From assembly GCF_035917975.1 (NCBI RefSeq), contig NZ_CP109130.1, forward strand, positions 4,216,001 through 4,280,000: a DNA stretch of 64,000 nucleotides, read 5' to 3'. The position numbers and the translations under genes are program-made. Positions 1 to 9,131 of this stretch are shown one piece after another. The notes under the pieces are model-generated. The model was not told the origin of the DNA and did not search any database. It worked only from the letters and a program-made list of their open reading frames with translations. Source of the DNA: Streptosporangium sp. NBC_01756 (lineage in GTDB: Bacteria > Actinomycetota > Actinomycetes > Streptosporangiales > Streptosporangiaceae). Positions within the stretch are counted from its first letter, which is position 1, and each line of letters starts with the position of its first letter.

Positions 1-2
1 CC

Positions 3-668
3 CACGACCCGGACCGGCCGCAGACCAGCGAGGCCATGCGCCGGGTGCTGGGCGATCTGGCCGACGGCGCGCGGCACCTCGTCCACCGCCGGAGTGCCGC
101 CGCCGCGATGGGGGCGCTGGCCGCCCACCGGTTCATGTACGGCATGTGCACGGCGATGCTGGTGCTGCTGTCGCGCTACTACTTCGCCGACAGCGCCGAG
201 GACGCACTGAACGCGGCCACCCTCGTGGTCGCCACTTCCGGGGTCGGTTACGCCCTGGCCATCGTGGTCACGCCGTGGGCCACCGAGCGATTCGGCATCG
301 AGAGATGGGTGCCGGCCATGCTCGCCACCGCCGGGGTGCTGACGTTCGCGTTCTGCGCGCCGTTCCAGCAGTGGGGCTTCGCGGTCGCCGGCTTCGTGCT
401 CGGCATCACCGGGCAGAGCATCAAGATCTGCGCGGACACGAGCGTCCAGCGCGACGTCGAGGACGCCTATCTCGGCCGGGCCTTCTCGATCTACGACATG
501 CTCTTCAACGGCACCTACGTGCTGGCCGCGGCCCTGGCCGCGATGCTGCTCCCGGCGAACGGCAGGTCGATGCTGGTCCTCGGGCTCATCGTCGCCGGCT
601 ATCTGGGCGGCGCGGTGCTCTACCGGCTGGTCGCGCCGCCCCGGACGGCCGAGCCGCTGCCGTCGTGA
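3..668 (+). CDS. MFS transporter, C-terminal part (5' end outside window)
   Basis: The frame is open from the first bases of the window, so the true start lies upstream; about 221 residues are visible. Several hydrophobic helices of about 20 residues are separated by short charged loops, and the last ones (ending YLGGAVLYRLV) are followed by a short Pro-rich tail. This fits the C-terminal six-helix bundle of a major facilitator superfamily permease in the cytoplasmic membrane. Substrate cannot be told. It converges on the CCA-adding enzyme gene with only 16 bases between the stops. Confidence 0.7.
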   Translation, partial: HDPDRPQTSEAMRRVLGDLADGARHLVHRRSAAAAMGALAAHRFMYGMCTAMLVLLSRYYFADSAEDALNAATLVVATSGVGYALAIVVTPWATERFGIERWVPAMLATAGVLTFAFCAPFQQWGFAVAGFVLGITGQSIKICADTSVQRDVEDAYLGRAFSIYDMLFNGTYVLAAALAAMLLPANGRSMLVLGLIVAGYLGGAVLYRLVAPPRTAEPLPS

Positions 669-684
669 TCTTCCCCGGTCCGGG

Positions 685-2133
685 TCACTCTCCCGGTCCG
701 GGGAACAGCCCGTTCTCGTGGGCCCAGGCGCGCAGGGCCTCGGCGGCGGCCTCCTTGCCGAGGACGCCCTTGTCCAGGCGGAGATCCAGGAGGAACTTGT
801 AGGCGCGGCCGACGACGGGGCCCGGGGACACGCCGAGGAGCTCCTGGATCTCGTTGCCGTCGAGCTCGGGACGGATCTTGCCGAGCTCCTCCTCGTCGGC
901 CAGCCGGGCGATGCGCTCCTCAAGCTGGTCGTAGGTCCGGGACAGGGCCTGGGCCTTGCGCCTGTTGCGGGTGGTGCAGTCGGCACGGGTCAGCTTGTGC
1001 AGGCGTTCGAGCAGGTGCCCGCCGTCGCGGACGTAGCGGCGGACGGCCGAGTCGGTCCACTCGCCGGTGCCGTATCCGTGGAAGCGCAGGTGCAGCTCCA
1101 CCAGGCGGGACACGTCGGCCACGACGTCCTTGGGGAACTTCAGCTCCGACATGCGCTTTCTGGCGAGCTGGGCGCCGACCACCTCGTGGTGGTGGAAGGA
1201 GACGCGCCCGCCGGGCTCGTGGCGGCGGGTCTTGGGCTTGCCGACGTCGTGCAGGAGGGCGGCCCAGCGCAGGATGCGGTCGGGGCCGTTCTCCTCCAGG
1301 TCGATCGCCTGCTCCAGCACGATCAGCGTGTGCTCGTAGACGTCCTTGTGCCGATGGTGCTCGTCGATCTCCAGGCGGAGCCTGGGCAGCTCGGGAAGGA
1401 CGTGTGCGGCGAGGCCGGAGTCGACGAGGACCCTGAGCCCCTCGCGGGGGTGTTCGCCGCAGATCAGCTTGTTCAGCTCCTCGCGGATCCGCTCCGCGGA
1501 GACGATCTCGATCCGCTCGGCCATCGCGCTCATCGCGGCGAACGCCGCCGGGTCGACGGTGAATCCGAGCTGGCTGGCGAACCTGGCGGCACGGAGCATC
1601 CGCAGCGGATCGTCGTCGAAGGACCGCTCGGCGGGGCCGGGCGTGCGCAGCACCTTGGCGTGCAGGTCGTCCAGGCCGCCGTGCGGGTCGACGAACTCGC
1701 GGGACGGCAGGCGCAGCGCCATCGCGTTGACCGCGAAGTCACGCCGGGCGAGATCGCCCTCCAGCGTGTCCCCGTAGACCACGTCGGGTTTGCGCGAGGA
1801 GGCGTCGTAGGACTCGCTCCGGTAGGTGGTGATCTCCAGCAGCCAGTTGTCCTTGCGCACGCCGACCGTGCCGAAGTCGATGCCGATCGTCCAGATGGAG
1901 TCGGCCCAGTCGCGGATGAGCTCCAGGACCGTCTCCGGCCGGGCGTCCGTGGTCAGATCGAGATCGTTGCCGATCCTGCCGAGGAAGACATCACGGACGG
2001 AACCGCCCACCAGGGCGATCTGGTAGCCCCGTGCGGCGAACAGTTCGCCGAGTTCGTCGGCCACGGGCGCGATTTTTCGGAACAGCTCGCTCATGCCGTG
2101 CCGCTGACTCTCAGACAGATTTGAAAGGGACAA
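685..2133 (-). CDS. cca: CCA-adding tRNA nucleotidyltransferase
   Basis: Adds or repairs the 3' CCA end of tRNA. The 482-residue protein has the class II nucleotidyltransferase head: GGSVRD at 43-48 and the metal-binding D-L-D pair at 57-59. The RRDFAVNAMA motif is at about 130-139 and the DPLRMLRAARFA motif at 175-186. A C-terminal HD domain has HDVGKP at 295-300, as in actinobacterial PcnA/Cca proteins. I chose the TTG start because a GAAGGA Shine-Dalgarno lies about 10 bases upstream and the head domain needs the preceding 28 residues; ATG at 2094 is the alternative but lacks a clear ribosome site. Position next to the DUF6049-murJ block matches pcnA in mycobacteria. The tRNA-Ile in this window lacks an encoded CCA, so such an enzyme is needed. 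Confidence 0.93.
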   Translation of the reverse strand: MSLSNLSESQRHGMSELFRKIAPVADELGELFAARGYQIALVGGSVRDVFLGRIGNDLDLTTDARPETVLELIRDWADSIWTIGIDFGTVGVRKDNWLLEITTYRSESYDASSRKPDVVYGDTLEGDLARRDFAVNAMALRLPSREFVDPHGGLDDLHAKVLRTPGPAERSFDDDPLRMLRAARFASQLGFTVDPAAFAAMSAMAERIEIVSAERIREELNKLICGEHPREGLRVLVDSGLAAHVLPELPRLRLEIDEHHRHKDVYEHTLIVLEQAIDLEENGPDRILRWAALLHDVGKPKTRRHEPGGRVSFHHHEVVGAQLARKRMSELKFPKDVVADVSRLVELHLRFHGYGTGEWTDSAVRRYVRDGGHLLERLHKLTRADCTTRNRRKAQALSRTYDQLEERIARLADEEELGKIRPELDGNEIQELLGVSPGPVVGRAYKFLLDLRLDKGVLGKEAAAEALRAWAHENGLFPGPGE

Positions 2134-2253
2134 GCCGGGTAGGTCCTTCGGTTACGGAACATGTTCCCCTGGGGGGATACACCTGAAGCGATCACCAGGT
2201 TACGGTCAGTCAAGAGACCGTCGGGGCCGTGCGTCGAGGCAAGGAGCACGTAC

Positions 2254-2775
2254 ATGAAGGACGCCCTCGCGATCCACCGCTGGCTCCTCGCACACCAGGT
2301 CCACCATGAGATCGTACGCCTTCCGCGCGCGATGACATCCGTCGACGAGTTGCCGGAGCTGCTGTGCGCGAGACCGGCGACCTGCGTGGAGGTGACGGTC
2401 TTCGAGGTCACAACCCGGATCGGCCGGGAACACATCGCCGTCGCCGGCACCGTGGGCTCCCCTCCCCAGCCCGGCCTGGTCGGCGGCGTCCTGGGCGCCC
2501 GCCGGGTCCGTCTCGCCTCGGCCTTCACCGTGAATTCCGTCACCGACTACGCCGCCGGGCTGATCTGCCCGCTGCTGCTGCCCGCCGGGCTGACCGTGCT
2601 GGTCGACGAGCGGCTCACCGGAACCTCCGGACTTGTTCACACTCCCACCGGAGAACGGCACACGGCACTGCGGATACGGGCCGATCACCTGCTCACACTT
2701 GTCTCAGGGAAGCCCATTGACCTAGTCCATTCCCGGTCACGGAGGGAGCCGACGACCTTTCCCCTCGCTGGATAG
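2254..2775 (+). CDS. YbaK/ProRS-associated (aminoacyl-tRNA deacylase-like) protein
   Basis: A 173-residue soluble protein resembling the YbaK/EbsC fold, which hydrolyses mischarged aminoacyl-tRNAs such as Cys- or Ala-tRNA(Pro). It starts with an N-terminal helix, then the segment AMTSVDELPELL, then alternating beta strands with Gly-rich turns (GTVGSPPQPGLVGG), ending in a strand-rich C-terminus. ATG 2254 was chosen because AAGGAG lies 8 bases upstream; the frame could run further up to 2161. It is divergent from cca and upstream of the DUF6049 gene, the slot held by mutT4 in mycobacteria. The family call is from overall pattern, without a diagnostic catalytic residue I could confirm, so deacylase activity is inference. 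Confidence 0.6.
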   Translation: MKDALAIHRWLLAHQVHHEIVRLPRAMTSVDELPELLCARPATCVEVTVFEVTTRIGREHIAVAGTVGSPPQPGLVGGVLGARRVRLASAFTVNSVTDYAAGLICPLLLPAGLTVLVDERLTGTSGLVHTPTGERHTALRIRADHLLTLVSGKPIDLVHSRSRREPTTFPLAG

Positions 2776-2821
2776 GCCATAGCATTACGGGCGTGCGCCG
2801 TACTCCACCCATGGCCGGCAC

Positions 2822-5023
2822 GTGATCAACAAGGCCACTCCGCTCGCCGTGCTCACCACCACGCTGCTCCTTCTCGCGGCCGTGGTCCTTCCGGCGACGG
2901 CAAATGCCCGGACGACCACGGCGAGCCGCCAGAGCCCCCAGCTCGTGGTGGAGGCGATGAGTCCGGACGTGCCCCGCGAACCGGCCACCGAGGTCAGCGT
3001 CTCCGGCTCCTTCACCAACACCGGCACCGAGGCTCTCACCGGCCTGCGGATCCGGATGCGCTACTCGTCCCAGCCGTTCGCCCGGCGTGCCGACATGCAG
3101 GCCTACCAGAACGGCGAGATGCCCCAGCCGACGGCCTGGCGTGCCCAGAGCTACCTCCAGCCGCCGAGCCTCGCCCCCTCGGCGAAGGCGCCGTGGCAGT
3201 TCGACTTCACCCCCCAGCAGCTCGGGATCACCCGGTTCGGCGTCTACCCGGTCGCGATCGAGGTGCTCGATCCGCTGGGCCAGCAGCTCGCCGTCCAGCG
3301 CACCTTCGTGTCCTACCTTCCCAAGAACGTCAAAGTGCCGCGGACCAGGCTCGCCATGGTCCTGCCGATCATCGACCAGCCGCGCAGGGCCGATGACCGC
3401 ACCTTTCTCAGCGACGGCCTGTCCGCCTCGCTGACCGCCGGGAAGCGCCTCGGCGACCTGCTGAAGATCGCCCAGGACACCGCCTCGACCAAGGGCCTCA
3501 CCTGGCTCGTCGAACCGGCCCTGCTCGACGACGTCCGGGCGCTGAGCCGGGCGCACACGGTCGAGACGAAGGGCAAGACCGAGAACCGCCCGGCCAACGC
3601 CGCGGCCGCCACCTGGCTCGGCGCCCTCCGTACGGCTCTCGCCAAGCCCCCGGTCGTGGCCACCCCGTACGGTGACCCCGACGTGACCGCCCTCGCCCAC
3701 AACGGCGTCGACACCATCGTGAGCACCGGCATCTCGGCGGCCAGGATCATCGCGAAGGAGACCCTCGGCCGAGACGTCGTCACCGAGGTGAACTGGCCGG
3801 TCAACGGGCTGCTCGACTACGACGGACTGGACCTGCTGGCCACCGGCGGCGTCCGCTCCGTGCTGCTGAGCGAGCCGAGCCTGCCACCGACGACTCCGAC
3901 AGCTCCGACGACTCCGACGACTCCGACGACGACCCCACCGGCCACCACGTCCGGCACCACGCCCGACGCCACGGCCACCCTGCAGAGCGTGGACGGACCG
4001 GTCACCGCGATGGTCGCCGACACGGCGCTGAGCGAGATCCTCGGCGCGGAGACCTCGACTCCCGGCGCGGCCCTGCTCAACCGCCAGAGGTTCATCGCGG
4101 AGACCGCGATGATCAGTTCCGAGCCCGTCACCACCGCCCGGACCGTGATCGCCGTGCCGCCCCGGCGCTGGGCTCCGGACCCGGCCTACGTGACCGATCT
4201 GGCGAAGACCGCCGCGGCCCTGCCGTGGCTCGCCCCGACCACGCTCGGCGCCGTCAAGCCGGGCAAGGGTGTTCCCACGCCGCGGGCCGACCTCACCTAC
4301 ACCGACCAGGACCGGCGCAAAGAGCTCGGCAAGCCGTACATGACGAGTGTGAAGCGGGTCGGCGCCCGCGCCGACCTGACCGCCGCGGTGACCACGGACC
4401 AGGACATCGACGTGTTCGACCTGGCACTGCTCCGGCTCGCCTCCTCCGCCTGGCGGGCCAGGGACGAGGCCGCGGCGCCGTACGTCAAGCGGGTCGCGAG
4501 CGCGGTCGACGAACGGACCGGGAAGATCTCCATCACCGGTACCGAACAGTCCCAGATCCGCACGCTGGCCGGCAAGAACGGCGAGGTGCCGATCACCGTC
4601 CACAACGGACTGGGCCAGGACGTCGACGCCAACGAGGTCACGGTCCGGCTCAAGGTGACCTCGGACCAGCCCGGCATGCTGCAGATCGAGAACTACGAGG
4701 CCCAGAACGAGTCGATCACCATCAGGGGCGGCCAGAACCGCACCATCCGGGTCCCGATGACTGCGATGACGACCTCCGGCGGCCAGATCACCGTGGCGGT
4801 CCAGCTCACCACCGAGGACGGCCGGAAGTACGGCAAGCCCGTCGAGCTGACCGTGCGCACCACCGGCTACACCGGGATCGCGCTGGTGATCGTCGGAGCC
4901 GCCCTCCTGGTGATGCTCGCGGCCGTCGTCCTGCGCGTCCTGCGCCGCCGGGGAAGCCGCCGTACCTCGGCGGCCACCGTTCCGCCGAGGCGCGCGGGCG
5001 CGCCGGCCGGCACCGAGTCCTGA
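2822..5023 (+). CDS. DUF6049 family exported, membrane-anchored protein
   Basis: A 733-residue protein corresponding by position to mycobacterial Rv3909. An N-terminal signal segment (about residues 8-28, ending near PATANA) precedes a long extracytoplasmic region with beta-rich segments. A Thr/Pro-rich spacer (repeated TTPT) lies at about 355-380. A single C-terminal membrane helix at about 690-712 is followed by an Arg-rich cytoplasmic tail. It lies 30 bases upstream of murJ, so the two are probably cotranscribed, and the context points to envelope or peptidoglycan work; its molecular role is not known to me. Start GTG 2822 gives the signal peptide directly, although no strong Shine-Dalgarno is visible. 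Confidence 0.8.
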   Translation: MINKATPLAVLTTTLLLLAAVVLPATANARTTTASRQSPQLVVEAMSPDVPREPATEVSVSGSFTNTGTEALTGLRIRMRYSSQPFARRADMQAYQNGEMPQPTAWRAQSYLQPPSLAPSAKAPWQFDFTPQQLGITRFGVYPVAIEVLDPLGQQLAVQRTFVSYLPKNVKVPRTRLAMVLPIIDQPRRADDRTFLSDGLSASLTAGKRLGDLLKIAQDTASTKGLTWLVEPALLDDVRALSRAHTVETKGKTENRPANAAAATWLGALRTALAKPPVVATPYGDPDVTALAHNGVDTIVSTGISAARIIAKETLGRDVVTEVNWPVNGLLDYDGLDLLATGGVRSVLLSEPSLPPTTPTAPTTPTTPTTTPPATTSGTTPDATATLQSVDGPVTAMVADTALSEILGAETSTPGAALLNRQRFIAETAMISSEPVTTARTVIAVPPRRWAPDPAYVTDLAKTAAALPWLAPTTLGAVKPGKGVPTPRADLTYTDQDRRKELGKPYMTSVKRVGARADLTAAVTTDQDIDVFDLALLRLASSAWRARDEAAAPYVKRVASAVDERTGKISITGTEQSQIRTLAGKNGEVPITVHNGLGQDVDANEVTVRLKVTSDQPGMLQIENYEAQNESITIRGGQNRTIRVPMTAMTTSGGQITVAVQLTTEDGRKYGKPVELTVRTTGYTGIALVIVGAALLVMLAAVVLRVLRRRGSRRTSAATVPPRRAGAPAGTES

Positions 5024-5053
5024 GCACTGGAAAAGCCGGCGGAGGAGAACGAG

Positions 5054-6658
5054 ATGAGCAAGGTCCTGCGGGCGAGCGCGATCATGGCGGCGGGCACGAT
5101 GGTCTCGCGCGTCACGGGTTTCGTCCGTACGGCGATGCTCGCCGCGGCGATCGGCACCGCCTATCTGGGCGACGCCTACAACGTGGCCTACGCCATCCCG
5201 TTCATCTTGCTCGACTTCCTCATCACCGGGATCCTGAGCAGCGTCGTCGTCCCAGCGATCATCAAGCGGCAGAAGAGCGACCCCGACGGAGGCCGGGCCA
5301 ACGAGCAGCGGCTGATGACCCTCGCAGCCGTCACGCTGACCGTGGTGGCGATCCTGGCGGTGCTGCTCGCCCGGCCGCTGATCGGCCTCTACAGCGGCGA
5401 CTGGAACGCCAGGAAGATCGAGGTCGCGGTCACCCTGGCGCGATACATCCTCCCGCAGATCGCCTTCTTCGGCGTCGGTGCCATCGCCGGGGCGATCCTC
5501 AACACCCGCGACAGGTTCGGAGCCCCCATGTGGGCGCCGGTGCTGAACAACATCGTGATGATCTGCGTCCTGGTGGCCTACTACCTGATGCTCGGCGACG
5601 CGGGCGCGGACCTCGACAGGGTGACCGACACCGACCTCGCCGTGCTCGGCCTGGGCACCACCGCCGGGATCGTGGCCCAGTGCCTGGTGCTGGTCGTCTC
5701 GCTGCACCGGGTGGGCTTCCGGTTCGTGCCCAGGTTCGACCTGCGCAACGCCGGGCTCGGCGAGATGGGCCGGACCGCCGCCTGGACCTTCGCCTATGTC
5801 GGCATCAATCAGATCGGGTTCCTCGTCACCACCAGGCTCTCCGCCGGCGCGGGCGAGACGACGCCCGGAGCGGGAAACTCCGCCTACACCTTCGCCTTCC
5901 AGTTCTTCCAGCTCCCCTACGGGATCATCGCGGTCTCGGTGATCACCGCGATGCTGCCGCGGATGAGCCGGGCTGTGCATGAGGGGCAGCTCGACTCGGT
6001 CCGGGGCGAGTTCTCCTCGGGCGTGCTGCTGGTGTCGGCCCTGATGGTGCCCGCAGGGCTGCTGCTGATGGTGCTCGGCCCCGCGGTGACCGTGCTGATC
6101 TTCTCGTGGGGCAACATGACCGTCGACTCGGCCGTCTACATCGGCAACGTGCTCCAGGTTTTCGGCCTGGCGCTGGTGCCTTTCTCGATCTTCCAACTCC
6201 TGCTGCGTGTCTTCTACTCCTTCGGCGACACCCGCACGCCGGTCTTCATCGGTGCCGGCAACACCGCGCTGAGCATCGCGCTCAGCGTCGTCGCCTACTT
6301 CACCCTTCCCGCCGAATACGTCGTCATGGGCCTGGCCCTCGCATTCACGATCACCTACGTGGTGGGCACCGGGGTGGCCTGGACTCTCGCCAGCCGGCGC
6401 GTGCACGGCCTGCAGGGGCGTGTGGTGGCGGCCGGGCTGTCCCGGATGTTCATGGCCGGCCTGCCCGCCGCGCTGGCCGCGCTCGGTGTGTTGTGGATCA
6501 CGCAGGAGACGACCGATCTACACGCGCTCAGTGCGGCCATCATGCTCGCCGCGGGCGGCGGTCTCGGTATGGTGCTCTATCTGGTCATCGCGCACCGGAT
6601 GCGCATCCCGGAAGTGAGCTCGATCGTTGGAATGGTCGCAGGCCGGGTAGGCCGGTAA
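5054..6658 (+). CDS. murJ: MurJ/MviN lipid II flippase
   Basis: Moves the peptidoglycan precursor lipid II across the cytoplasmic membrane. The 534-residue protein is almost wholly hydrophobic, with about 14 predicted helices of the MOP exporter fold. It begins with the family's TMVSRVTGFVR segment (about residues 15-25) and carries the NTRDRFGAPMWAPVLNN region in the middle. GGAGGAGAACGAG just upstream of ATG 5054 is a strong ribosome site. In mycobacteria MviN is fused to a pseudokinase and an extracellular domain; here the protein stops after the flippase and the pseudokinase is a separate downstream gene. Confidence 0.95.
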   Translation: MSKVLRASAIMAAGTMVSRVTGFVRTAMLAAAIGTAYLGDAYNVAYAIPFILLDFLITGILSSVVVPAIIKRQKSDPDGGRANEQRLMTLAAVTLTVVAILAVLLARPLIGLYSGDWNARKIEVAVTLARYILPQIAFFGVGAIAGAILNTRDRFGAPMWAPVLNNIVMICVLVAYYLMLGDAGADLDRVTDTDLAVLGLGTTAGIVAQCLVLVVSLHRVGFRFVPRFDLRNAGLGEMGRTAAWTFAYVGINQIGFLVTTRLSAGAGETTPGAGNSAYTFAFQFFQLPYGIIAVSVITAMLPRMSRAVHEGQLDSVRGEFSSGVLLVSALMVPAGLLLMVLGPAVTVLIFSWGNMTVDSAVYIGNVLQVFGLALVPFSIFQLLLRVFYSFGDTRTPVFIGAGNTALSIALSVVAYFTLPAEYVVMGLALAFTITYVVGTGVAWTLASRRVHGLQGRVVAAGLSRMFMAGLPAALAALGVLWITQETTDLHALSAAIMLAAGGGLGMVLYLVIAHRMRIPEVSSIVGMVAGRVGR

Positions 6659-6853
6659 CCCCAAGACTTGTCCCAAGCGTCTGACAAGACGAACACGGGC
6701 GGAACCGGCGCGGGACTACCATGGTGCGACGCGTGTGACGACATGCGGCTAATGGAAGCAGGAGGGCGTGGGCGGATCCACCCGGCATCGCAAGATGTGT
6801 CCTGATGTGTCAACCCGGAATGGCGCTGCCGTGTTCTCAGTTACGGAGAGCTC

Positions 6854-8371
6854 ATGAGTTCCTCCGCCATCGAGCCCGGTATGAAGCTGGCCGAGCGTTT
6901 CCGGCTTGAGGACCGCGTCCATGAGTCCGGCGGAGCGACGCTCTGGAAGGCCATCGACGAAGTGCTCGCCCGGCCCGTCGCCGTGCACACCTTCGACCCC
7001 GACTTCCCCCGCCTCAACGAGGTCGTCACGGCCGCCCGTGCGGCCAGCAGACTGACCGACCCGCGGCTGACCCAGGTCTTCGACGCCACCGAGGACGACG
7101 GCCGCTCCTATGTCGTCAGCGAATGGGTCAGCGGCGAGACCCTCACCGACATGATCACCTCTGGGCCGCTGGATCCCGAACGGGCCGCCGCGCTCGTCGC
7201 GGAGGCGGCCGAGGCGCTGGCCCACGCGCACGAGGCGGACCAGGCCCACCTGTGCCTGACGCCTGACCACCTGGTGTGGACGGCGGGCAGCACGGTCAAA
7301 CTGCTCGGCGTGGGGGTCGACGCCGTCCTGGCCGACGTGACGAGCGACGACCCGGCCCGGGCCGACGCGGAGGGCCTCGGCCGGCTGCTGTACGCCGGGC
7401 TGACCGGCCACTGGCCGGGCGACGAGCAGGAGGGCGGCCTGCCCGCCGCTCCCATGGACGACGGTCACTTCTGCACGCCGCGTCAGGTCACCGCGGGCGT
7501 CCCCGGTTACCTCGACACCATCACCTGCCGGGCGATGCTGCCGGAGAGCAGGCGCGGGCTCGAACCGCTGACCACACCGGACGAGGTCGCCGAGGCGCTG
7601 GCCTCGGTGCCCCGGCCCACCCCGATGCCGATGCCGATGCCGATGCCCGCGGCGCAGCAGCCGCTGCCGGTGGCCGCCTCGCATTCGGAGGGCCTGGACG
7701 CCATGGCGCCCCAGCGCCCCGCCCCGCCCCTTGCCCCGCCGCAGCACCACCACCCGCGCCCGGCGGGCGGCGGTATGGTCAACAAGGTGGCCATGACCAT
7801 GGTCGTGCTCCTGGTGATGGTGGCCGTCGGCCTGGGCGCCTGGACGCTCGGCCGCAGCATCGGCAACGCCGGGACCCCCACCGCGGAGCAGACCGCCAAA
7901 CCCACCGCGACCGTCGCCGCCGCCACCCGTGAGGTGAAGCCCGCCTCCGCCTCCGGCTTCGACCCGCTGGGCACCGACGGTGCCGAGCGGCCCGAGCTCG
8001 CCCTCTACGCGGTGGACGGCAAGCCCTCCACCGACTGGCACTCCGAGTCCTACAATTCCGAGGACTTCGGCCGGTTGAAGGACGGCGTCGGCCTGATGCT
8101 CACCCTGGACCAGAGCATGTCGGTGAAGCAGGTGTCGGTCGACTTCGGCAGCGGCTCCGGCGGCGCCGCGGAGGTCAGGGTCGGCGATTCCCAGAGCCTG
8201 AAGGACATGACCGCGATCGGCAAGTCCGCCGAAGCCTCCGGCAAGAAGGTCTTCTCCGCCGAGTCCCCGGAGAAGGGCAGACACGTCCTGATCTGGTTCA
8301 CCAAAATGCCCAACTACCAGGGCAAGTTCCGGGGAACCGTGATCGATGTGAAGGTCCTCGCCACGAAGTGA
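6854..8371 (+). CDS. Transmembrane pseudokinase with extracytoplasmic C-terminal domain (MurJ partner)
   Basis: The 505-residue protein has a kinase-like N-terminal domain (about 10-250) lacking catalytic residues. The VAIK lysine is His45, the HRD loop reads HLC at 132-134, the catalytic-loop Lys and Asn are Thr136 and His139, and DFG reads GVG at 152-154. A Pro/Met-rich linker (repeated MPMP, about 256-265) leads to one membrane helix at about 312-334. The outer domain (365-505) is beta-rich with a DWHSESY segment, like a discoidin/carbohydrate-binding fold. This order matches the C-terminal part of mycobacterial MviN (Rv3910), whose pseudokinase recruits FhaA when phosphorylated. Start ATG follows GGAGAGCTC. 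It lies between murJ and sigM, 195 bases after murJ. Confidence 0.85.
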   Translation: MSSSAIEPGMKLAERFRLEDRVHESGGATLWKAIDEVLARPVAVHTFDPDFPRLNEVVTAARAASRLTDPRLTQVFDATEDDGRSYVVSEWVSGETLTDMITSGPLDPERAAALVAEAAEALAHAHEADQAHLCLTPDHLVWTAGSTVKLLGVGVDAVLADVTSDDPARADAEGLGRLLYAGLTGHWPGDEQEGGLPAAPMDDGHFCTPRQVTAGVPGYLDTITCRAMLPESRRGLEPLTTPDEVAEALASVPRPTPMPMPMPMPAAQQPLPVAASHSEGLDAMAPQRPAPPLAPPQHHHPRPAGGGMVNKVAMTMVVLLVMVAVGLGAWTLGRSIGNAGTPTAEQTAKPTATVAAATREVKPASASGFDPLGTDGAERPELALYAVDGKPSTDWHSESYNSEDFGRLKDGVGLMLTLDQSMSVKQVSVDFGSGSGGAAEVRVGDSQSLKDMTAIGKSAEASGKKVFSAESPEKGRHVLIWFTKMPNYQGKFRGTVIDVKVLATK

Positions 8372-8483
8372 CGCCAGAGCGATTTGATCGGTTTTACCCG
8401 TCTTGTTGACGATCATCGGAGATTTCATGGCACCATCTATCACGTAGTGGTGTTCTCCCCGGACCGGCAGCAGGACTCTCCTT

Positions 8484-9131
8484 GTGAATTCCCCACCCGA
8501 GACCCCGCCAGCGGCGGAACAGCAGATGACGCGGGCCGCAGTGCCCGACGCCGAGCTGCTGACCCGGCATATCGCCGGGGATCCGCACGCTTTCAGTGAA
8601 ATAGTCAAGCGACATCGAGACCGCATGTGGGCGGTCGCCCTGCGCACGCTGGGCGATCCCGACGAGGCGGCCGACGCCGTACAGGACGCCTTCGTGTCCG
8701 CCTATCGCAAGGCCGACAGCTTCCGCGGCGAGGCGGCCGTCACCACGTGGCTGCACCGCATCGTGGTCAACGCCTGCCTGGACCGCATGCGCAGGAAGTC
8801 CATCCGCCCGGTCGCCGACGACGAGCTCGTCGAGGCCGCCGAACGCGACGCCCCGGTGCTCGACCAGACAGCCGAGCGCGAGGTCTCCATGGAGGTCTCG
8901 GCCGCGCTCAAGCTGCTGCCCGCGGACCAGCGGGCCGCACTGGTGCTGGTGGACATGATGGGCTACTCCGTAGAGGACGCGGCCCAGGTCCTGGAGGTGC
9001 CGAGCGGCACGGTGAAGAGCAGATGCGCCCGCGGACGCGCGAAACTTGCCCCGATTCTTTCCCATCTACGGAACCGATCCGATCTGTCTCGCGTCTCATC
9101 CGCGAAGGGAGCAGAACTTCGTGACGGGTGA
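8484..9131 (+). CDS. sigM: ECF RNA polymerase sigma factor SigM
   Basis: A 215-residue extracytoplasmic-function sigma factor. Region 2 is at about 32-98 (AFSEIVKRHRDRMWAVALRTL, DPDEAADAVQDAF) and region 4 at about 145-190, with helix-turn-helix VEDAAQVLEVPSGTVKSR. The GTG start follows the sequence GGACTCTCCTT, which is not a strong ribosome site. Its stop overlaps the start of the zinc anti-sigma gene by 11 bases, so the pair is translationally coupled. Position between murJ/pseudokinase and trxB is that of sigM in mycobacteria and streptomycetes, where it belongs to envelope or oxidative stress regulons. Confidence 0.9.
   Translation: MNSPPETPPAAEQQMTRAAVPDAELLTRHIAGDPHAFSEIVKRHRDRMWAVALRTLGDPDEAADAVQDAFVSAYRKADSFRGEAAVTTWLHRIVVNACLDRMRRKSIRPVADDELVEAAERDAPVLDQTAEREVSMEVSAALKLLPADQRAALVLVDMMGYSVEDAAQVLEVPSGTVKSRCARGRAKLAPILSHLRNRSDLSRVSSAKGAELRDG

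Noticed and set aside
2693..6406. A 1237-codon minus-strand frame opposite the DUF6049 gene and murJ
   Set aside because: It is Asp/His/Gly/Arg-rich without domains and lies antisense to two clear genes; long antisense frames are common at this G+C content.
8333..8483. An ECF-type autoregulated promoter before sigM (GGAAC near 8333)
   Set aside because: The GGAAC lies within the pseudokinase gene and no CGTC-type -10 is found at the right distance.
6749..8647. Long minus-strand frame opposite the pseudokinase
   Set aside because: Composition is Gly/Arg/His-rich shadow sequence and no ribosome site is seen.
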